NCBI GenBank assembly: GCA_030141605.1
Contig: JAQGDQ010000072.1
Coordinates: 62,001 to 126,000, forward strand
Source: Tubiluchus corallicola
Taxonomy: Eukaryota > Priapulida > Priapulimorpha > Priapulimorphida > Tubiluchidae
DNA: 64,000 nucleotides
Direction: 5' to 3'
Positions 57,367 to 64,000 of the stretch are shown here, in pieces. Made by a program: the position numbers and the translations under genes. Position 1 is the stretch's first letter. Each line of letters opens with the position of its first letter. Below the pieces are notes generated by a model. That model worked only from the letters and a program-made list of their open reading frames with translations. It ran no database searches and was not told the DNA's origin.

Positions 57367-57945
57367 AACTCATCAAATCTCTACTGTCTGTTAAACATGC
57401 AACATGCAATGATCTAGTGTTGTTGGAAACCGGCTATCCAACTTTCTCAACATGGGCCAAGTGCAGGCAAATGCGTACGTGGAGGAAGATGACAAACTCT
57501 CCAGAGAAACATCATACACTGTTCGAAGCATATGAAATCGCGAGTCAGTCTAACAGTGACTTAGCAAAATGCTTGAGAAACTTACCAGCGGTCGATGAGA
57601 AAGTGTACTGTGCACAGCAACACAACTTACTAAAGGAAAGAGTTTTGAATAGTAATTCTACCAAACGTATGAATTTAACCGAACTTGAAAAGCCCAAACA
57701 TAGAGAATACTATAGAAAAATACCGCATGACTTTCTCTCGACGAAGGCTACAAGCACATCACTTAAGAATTGAGACCGGTAGATGGGACGGTGAACAGAG
57801 AAACCAAAGACTATGCACATGCGGAGAGATACAAGCAGAAAAACATGTATTAACGAACTGTAACTTTTCTGCACTGTCGAATGTTATGGAGAGCAACCAT
57901 GCATTTGAAATCTGCTCTCAAGTGTTACAAACTTTTCAAAACTAA
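57364..57945 (+). pseudogene. LINE ORF2 C-terminal region with zinc-like motif
   Basis: An open frame of 136 codons (VLLETGYPTFSTWAKCRQMR, YEIASQSNSDLAKCLRNLP) is followed in another frame by RLQAHHLRIETGRWDGEQRN and RLCTCGEIQAEKHVLTNC. The C-x-C-x8-H-x4-C arrangement is the usual C-terminal zinc-like motif of several LINE families. It may or may not belong to the same copy as 56180-57175. Confidence 0.65.
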
Positions 57946-58339
57946 CAGTGGTTTTATTAATGTTTACTAATCGCTTAAAATATCAAACTAAAATGTATAA
58001 CCACTTTTTCAATGGTATAAAGTTAGTATAACTAATTTATTTTATATGCTAATGTGATCCACCTGTGATCTTGAAAAGAATAATGAATGGGCAGTAAATT
58101 TTATTATTTTCTGCTACCCCAGTTTTTGTATTATCATTGTATTTATAGTCAATAAGCTATACTACTACTATGGACAAGGCAAATGGGGATCTTTCGACAG
58201 CAATCATTAACCAGCGTCATAGTGACAATTATATTCTAAAATAGTTTGTAGAATTATGTGATGATATATTTATCAAAAGCCAAATTGCCTCTTTAGTTAC
58301 ACAACGTCACTATTGACTAAAATTTTTAAAGGTGAACTT
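57946..58339. other. No gene recognised
   Basis: Probably 3' untranslated sequence of the LINE fragment and unassigned DNA. Confidence 0.4.
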
Positions 58340-58660
58340 ATTTTTAGGTTGTTACGTACTAGACTAAGAGACAGACTTAACTAGTCGTTGGTAGGCGCTG
58401 AGTGCATAGGTTAAAGGGCCGAGCTGAATCTGTATTTCGGAACAAACATCAGATGCTCCTTGTCCATGCGGGGCGGAACTACAAACACCGATACGTTTAT
58501 TATGTGAATGCCCTCTTACAGATGTTATGACTAGACACGAGTTTAAACGTAAATTAAAAAATCGAGAGCGGCAGTGCATTTATATGGAAAGAGAAGGAAA
58601 TTTGTTATCTGTGTTAACAAATATAGTCCGAGATTCTTTTATATTGGAAACCTAGCACCT
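58340..58660 (+). pseudogene. LINE C-terminal fragment
   Basis: SDAPCPCGAELQTPIRLLCE then CPLTDVMTRHEFKRKLKNRE, ending in VRDSFILET and a stop near 58653. CPCG followed by a later Cys is the zinc-like end of another LINE type; the usual His is Arg. The upstream part of the protein is missing. Confidence 0.5.
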
Positions 58661-59442
58661 AAATAAGCGTAATTATTAAAAATTTGAGTTTTTAGCTCAT
58701 GTAATAAGTTAGTATATGAGATAATGTAGTAATAATGTTAGCGTATGAATAATGATGTCTTGTAGGAAAGTTGTGTATAAATTCACAGTTTGTAAAATTG
58801 TTTTGTAAACTTGTATAACAGATACATATCTGCCCACTGTTGATTTATAGTATCCATTATATTATGTTGACTGTATAATGTATAATGCCCATAAACAGAA
58901 GTAAATAAAATACTTATAATAATAAAAATATCTGTCTCTCTATCTCTCTCACTTATTCTTTCTTGCCTTTACACTTCCTTTAGAGCAAGGAAATTTTAAT
59001 ACTTTTTTGAAAGACATGAACTATTCACACACAACTTTAAAACTGGCCAAGAGGGATACCAACACATGAAGAGTGCGGGCGAACATCCGGGAAAACATGG
59101 GATACACCAACTATGAAACCAGTCAAGAGTAATATTCCTACAACGCGTGCTACTGGACATTATAATGTAAAATCTGAATTACACCTGCAATTTTCTGAGC
59201 AGGAGGATTTAGCAACACAGCATTAACCAGCTTATCGGTGCATAGGTGCTGATATATGAAGGCTGTTAAAGCAAAGTTTAAAAATTTCAAACTCGATTTT
59301 TAATAGAGATAAAAAGAGCTACAAAAAACTTGAGAGCATCGTTTCGTGCTTCTAGCATTCATTGTTAGCGTCCGTAGAGTCTAAACTTTTGTAACTTAGT
59401 AACATTATACTAATCCCGAAGTTGTCAAAAGGATCATGTTGC
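58661..59442. other. No gene recognised
   Basis: Begins as the likely 3' untranslated end of the preceding LINE (AATAAAATACTT near 58905). The rest is unassigned. Confidence 0.4.
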
Positions 59443-59930
59443 GAAGTAAGTAAGTAATTTATTGGCTAACAACTATTATTACACTTAGTCAGGGTTAATG
59501 CACTGGAAACAACACATTACGCTAGTCCAAAATTTACTCCACAATATTTATACATTATCAATCGTAAAAGTGCTAAAATGGCTGGGGCGTAACAATATAA
59601 TTAACATATCTTACATTATACTACAAGTGACAGTTATTATTATTTAAGGCACTGACGAATGTAGTTCACAACAGTTTGCCTGAACTAGGGGATGCCACAT
59701 CAATATTAGAGAAACCGCCGTAGCTACCCGACCAAGTCAAATGCAGAAAATATGTTCTTTGTCTTGAACAGGCCTTGGTTTGTTAGTACGGCAGTCGCAA
59801 AACCTCTGTACCTAGGTGTATTTCTCCATCTGCCACTTCTAATAGCCAATTTATGACCTGATATTCTGGCGTTTGTCCAGGAAATTTTCGAGCTCACGAA
59901 ATAGGCGTTGTCCTATTTAAATATATAGGG
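59443..59930 (-). pseudogene. LINE 3' end with TTAC-repeat tail
   Basis: The plus strand starts GAAGTAAGTAAGTAATTTATTG, the complement of a TTAC tail. On the minus strand the coding remnant reads TNARISGHKLAIRSGRWRNT then PRYRGFATAVLTNQGLFKTK and NIFSAFDLVG, near 59900-59710. HKLAIRSGRW resembles the HLRIETGRW of the fragment at 57.77 kb, so both belong to LINE C-termini of a similar kind. Confidence 0.5.
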
Positions 59931-60159
59931 CGAATAACCAAATCCGGATTCATGTCTGTAACTAACTATTCTACTAAAGGTAGACACTACATTTTTGCAC
60001 TTGTGTTTCCTTCTCCTCAATTACAGGTCTCTTCTCAGTATAATAATGCTATTGATGTACGTATACACAAAGGATGCTGCCGCTTGACATAGTAATATCG
60101 AACAATACCAGTAATCGTGAAAAACAGGAATTGTAAATTAACTATGAAAGCGTTATTAG

Positions 60160-61740
60160 ACCATGCCAGTACAGGATCGTGCATCAACTAGCAGCAGAGT
60201 TAGGAGCAGCAGAGTTAGGACTTCAGGTACAGATTTAGCACATAACGACAGCGTTGTAAATGAGCGAACGGAAGTTTTAGAATCAAGACCTGTAACCTTT
60301 AATCTAGAGAGTGTCAACGGCTCACTGGGTGTAAAATTCAATGCATTAACTACTGAAAGAGTCACCGGAAACTTGCTGCAATAAATTTGAATGAATACAT
60401 GAAAGCTACTGAATTCCCAAACTTGGACGTCACCTCATAGTGAACATGCTGATTAGCAGTGATTACAGGAATTTGCATTATTCACACAGAGATGTTTGAG
60501 GAAAACTAGGGGAGCCCAATAGCAAGATTAAAGTATTGGATAACTAAATGATTGCGGCAGTTATCCTGTGTGTACCGACTTCATTCAAGAGTATTTTTGG
60601 CTGAGGCTAGCGAAATTCGACTGGAGATGCTGTAACAATTTTGTTAAGTTGCCAAGTTATTGTTTCTAGATACTGAAATTTTGAAACATGCAACGCTCTA
60701 GAAAAAGTAGAGAAATCCATGAAAATGACGGATAAACAATGTCAATGTTCTACGTACCATGGAAAGACAATTCAGTTGAGTTGTTTAGTAGACCATGAGC
60801 TATGGGAAGGCACTGAAAAGACTACAAGTACCGAAAACGTCTGCTAAAGAATCCACAAGTATCCGACGAAGGCAGCATGCAGCAGTATGTAGTGAAGAGC
60901 TTCATACTTCAAGTGATTTCATTAGATAATCAGCAATGGTTTTTACCTCATTTTCCAATAGTCAAGCCAAAGAAAGAGACTATGCAAGTATGCATGACGT
61001 TTGATTCGTCATATGGAATCTCGCTGAATGATGTCATAAATCCCAGACCAAAGCTGCAGAGAGACTTATTCGTTATATGATTCCTTCTTCGTTCATTTTA
61101 AAATGCTGCATTTCGGACATTGCAGAAATGTGCATGATGTTTCTTCCACAGTTTGTGCCACAGAGGCGTGCACAGGGTCCAGTATTCAGTATGCTTGCTG
61201 AAACCAGACTCTATTTGATGTATGTGGACGATAGCATGGACTCTGTCATCGACGATGAGGAAGACATAAAGCTGTAGAGCCAGTTATCCAGTCTTTGGGT
61301 TAGAAGCAGACATGTGAGTCGTAAGCGGATATCAAATTCGTATGTAGTGTTAACTAAGGTACCGTAGAAGGAGAGAGCATCAGAAGTCAACTTAGATGAA
61401 GGACTTCTTCCAAGTATAAAGTTGCTTGGAGTACTGTGGCTGTCAAAGGAAGTTGTTTTCGCATTCAAACCGAAATCTATAGACATTGACAACTTCGTAT
61501 TTACCAAGCGTAATAAACTGAGGAAAATCGCTATAATATTCGATCCACTAGGATTTCTGGCAGCATTTCGCGTTCGAGGTAAAACTCTTATGCAGGACTC
61601 TTATCCCTCTTGTATGCTTCACGATGGCTTGAGACGAACAATTTTTTGTAGAGAGGTCAGTGCAATGATGTCAGGTTTTCAGGTATCCCCCTTCTATATC
61701 TCAATGGATTGCCTCTACGAAGCCATTGCATATCGGTAGC
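60160..61740 (+). mobile_element. BEL/Pao LTR retrotransposon fragment
   Basis: Protease end and RT in the order of BEL/Pao pol. No LTRs, gag, RNase H or integrase were found, so this is an internal piece. Confidence 0.75.
60200..61740 (+). pseudogene. BEL/Pao protease-reverse transcriptase remnant
   Basis: Residues RPVTFNLESVNGSLGVKF then NALTTERVTGNL at 60285-60380 match the protease-side region. SPIARL near 60510 marks its end. In RT: DYKYRKRLLKNPQV, NQQWFLPHFPIVKPKKETMQ, GISLNDVINPRPKLQRDL (60930-61075). After a deletion comes the catalytic YVDD at 61221-61232 (LYLMYVDDSMDS), then EVNLDEGLLPSIKLLGVLW and NFVFTKRNKLRKIAIIFDPL then GFLAAF. A stop, frame changes and the missing RT segment between DLF and the YVDD box make it inactive. 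Such proteins copy element RNA into DNA. Confidence 0.75.
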
Positions 61741-62030
61741 TGTCAATATGGTTCATGTAATGGTTCCATGATTCAACAGCAACGTGGGCGTCTGCCACCA
61801 AAGCACTTATTCCACAGAACGGCCAGTACGGAAGAAGCAAGGGAAAATTCTAGCTGATTATTCCTTCAAATTTCTGATTTGTTTTCTCGTTTTTGGAGTC
61901 GCTTTCTAGCAATTGAAACTCTCATCAATCCAGATTTGAACCCTGGACTTTTTGACCGCCTTCGCAACAATATTAACCGGGTGTAGCTAAAATTACAGTT
62001 TTTATCTCCATTTACTGATAATTATATTTA
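61741..62030. other. No gene recognised
   Basis: Unassigned sequence after the BEL/Pao fragment. Confidence 0.4.
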
Positions 62031-62195
62031 TAGTTCGGGTCGGGAACTGCAGTCCGACTCGAACTCCGATCCCGACCACTTGATCCCGAACCCCAGAAAA
62101 CCTGACCTCGCACTCAATTAGTGTCCCGAACATCGATCCCGATCGGCTGAGCCCAAACCGAACCTGGATTCCGTCCCGCATCTCGAACACATAAA
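62030..62195. repeat. Degenerate TCGGGAT / CCCGAAC-rich tract
   Basis: Imperfect CCCGAAC, CCCGATC and GACTCG units over about 165 bp, distinctly GC-richer than its surroundings. A minus-strand frame through it is compositional. Confidence 0.6.
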
Positions 62196-62199
62196 ATAA

Positions 62200-62345
62200 A
62201 TTGACAAGAAGCTGGTTGATCTTTGACCCCACAGGTCACCTGTCAAAAATTTACACGTTAACATTTCATAGTGAACGAATTCTTAAGTAACCAAGCATTA
62301 CGAATTCAATAAAAGCAAATTTATGACTTTTGGACAATGTGAAGA
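62200..62345 (+). repeat. Dispersed repeat family, copy C (partial)
   Basis: GGTTGATCTTTGACCCC and AAGCATTACGAATTC then AATAAAAGCA and TTATGACTTTTGG match the distal part of copies A and B. Confidence 0.5.
62217..62229 (-). promoter_or_regulatory. DR1-like site with one change
   Basis: Minus strand GGGTCAAAGATCA, the counterpart of the two sites in copy B. Confidence 0.25.
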
Positions 62346-62496
62346 TGTCATTTCAATCCTTGTTAGTTTCTAATATCAGAAACATTGTCAACCGTTTTTG
62401 ATAACTGTTTAAAAATGAATTCTATAAGGACAAAAATGCGTAGATTGCATTTACGCATTACTGCATCTTGTAGGGAATTAATGTTAATGAAAATTC

Positions 62497-62688
62497 TTAA
62501 ACATTGCCGATGTTACTTGGCTTTGACAATGTCGAATGATTTTGTTTTGTTCTCTGCTGCTTGAAATACTTTTTCGTGAATTTTAGAGGTTTCTTCGCAA
62601 TTAACTTGTCCTTTCGCCGAACATTCTGCAGCTTAGCAGGTGGACTACTAAGTATAACTCTCCTATGATGACCACGGTAGGCTGTCAT
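62497..62688 (-). other. Short basic open frame, unrecognised
   Basis: From an ATG at 62688 the minus strand gives 63 residues (MTAYRGHHRRVILSSPPAKL, LIAKKPLKFTKKYFKQQRTK) ending at 62497. About a quarter are Lys or Arg. It is not built on a repeat. No splice sites or domains support it, and it may be chance. Confidence 0.2.
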
Positions 62689-62694
62689 TTTCAC

Positions 62695-64000
62695 CCTTCC
62701 CGGTAAACTTTAATTAGTTTGTGACTGATGATCGACGGTTCAGACTTTAAGCGATCAGGCAAAGCATAACATTATTGCAAATAGAATCCTGAACTGCAAA
62801 CTTTGTTTGACACTTACAACCAATGGTGGAAAGTTTTCAAAATTTAATAATAACGTTATCTAGCTGAAGTTATACCGGCTACACCTGTGGAATACAAGAT
62901 AGTGATAATTTACAATTCTTTCAGAACAGTGCAAAGCACCACCCACAGGTATTATTAAGCTGGCCATAATTTTATATTTTCATTACGTGGGAAGATCCTC
63001 CCACTTTATGGCAAATATGCGCTTACTTAATGTACATCTACCGTACCTAACTGTCGGAGTTAAAAACTACACGCATTTTAAAACTGTATCTCTTTCACTT
63101 TCATGGAAACAAAGATTTTTTATTCATACAGATTGTAAATAGTTACGCTGAAACAGGAAATTATATGAATCTCTGATGAACAGACGTAAATTTTTCTGAT
63201 GCTGTTAGTACCATGTCCAGTTGACTATCTCAGGTAATATAAGACGAAACAAACTTCGAATAACGAAAACATCATAGGTTCTACTAACATATAAATTTAG
63301 TTAAGAACTCAAATTTTCAATTGCTTCATGCTGTCATCTTCAAACAATAGAATAAGACAAACAACTGCATTTAGAAAACAAAATATAGAATGCATTGTCA
63401 CAATCGAAATTAAATAATTGTAAGGTTCGGCTATCGTGATCATCGTTCAGTATCTATAGTACCAACATAACAAAATTCTTTTCCTTAGATGTAGAACTTG
63501 TATGTTGACGTATCTAATATTAACAGTTATTACGTTAATTCAACATGCCGTCTATAAGCAAGAAGCCATTAAATACACACGTCCTGGTTGACTCTGTCAC
63601 CTGTTCATGACCATATTTGTATTATGCTGTTTACCAACGCATTAGAGGTGGTGAATTGTAGCGTGACAGAGGTGAGTTCTAGTGGTGGGTGGCGAAGGGC
63701 GGAAAATTAATACTAGTATCATATAATGTTGAAAGAAAAATTGATCTGGAAGTGACATTCGTGTACTCGGTTTCTGCGTTGTAAGCTAGGTATGAAGTTG
63801 TACCGGCACCTTTTCAGAAGCAATTAGTAATACTAAATGAAAAGCAAACTGAAGGCTTAATATCAGTTTCCGCCCTTTCACGATCTAATAAATTTGTGAC
63901 AGAGTGGCTATTATGTTGTGGTCCACTAGTATCAATTAGCGAAAATGCAGCAGCAGATTGCATTAGCAACCTATATCTTCACATATATCCAACCTTTACT
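62695..64000. other. No gene recognised
   Basis: AT-rich DNA without element ends, coding motifs or notable repeats. Confidence 0.45.

Noticed and set aside
62002-62232. Minus-strand Gly/Arg/Val-rich frame
   Set aside because: Read from the degenerate TCGGGAT tract; composition explains it.

Overview
This window looks like animal nuclear DNA. It is AT-rich, carries many microsatellites, has no operons or bacterial features, and is filled with broken retrotransposons. The mix of elements points to an aquatic invertebrate, possibly a mollusc or another lophotrochozoan, but nothing seen fixes the phylum. The mix comprises an RTE-like LINE, Rex1/L2/CR1-type LINEs with PHD-finger ORF1, Jockey-type LINEs, a LINE with a restriction-like endonuclease, an INT-before-RT Gypsy element, BEL/Pao and a hAT MITE. 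No rRNA, tRNA gene, CRISPR array or complete host protein gene was found.

Layout. 1.7-5.3 kb: RTE-like LINE (-). 5.4-6.65 kb: small non-autonomous LTR element (-) with two LTRs, polypurine tract and primer site. 6.7-8.3 kb: Rex1-type LINE (+) with a TTATC-type tail. 9.2-9.65 kb: hAT MITE with a perfect 8-bp target duplication. 11.8-13.2 kb: a dispersed repeat followed by a LINE endonuclease fragment. 15.3-16.2 kb: LINE ORF1 with a zinc knuckle (-). 17.3-19.2 kb: degenerate LINE (-) with a REL-type C-terminus. 20.7-21.5 kb: hairpin, microsatellites and a possible short retroposon. 23.2-26.2 kb: L2/CR1-type LINE (+) split by a 2.1-kb LTR element. 26.6-28.8 kb: two LINE 5' parts head to head. 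30.9-34.7 kb: the best-preserved LINE (+). 34.7-38.6 kb: quiet. 38.7-39.4 kb: Jockey-type RT (+). 39.4-44.4 kb: Gypsy element (-), its gag split by unknown DNA. 44.7-47.9 kb: LINE (-) split by about 1.45 kb of promoter-like DNA. 48.9-49.05 kb: the only good host exon, a signal-peptide exon (-). 50.8-53.0 kb: two LINE fragments. 53.6-54.6 kb: long ATT microsatellite and a dispersed repeat carrying nuclear-receptor-type half-site pairs. 56-60 kb: LINE C-terminal fragments. 60.2-61.7 kb: BEL/Pao protease-RT (+). 62-64 kb: short repeats and quiet DNA.

The genes do not form a pathway. Nearly all coding sequence is decayed pol or ORF1 sequence from at least ten separate insertions. The observations most worth following are the secreted-peptide exon, the dispersed repeat family with DR1/DR5 motifs, the two compact LTR elements, the REL-type LINE and the INT-RT gene order of the Gypsy copy. 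Every LINE and LTR ORF examined has stops, frameshifts or deletions, so no autonomous element is present.
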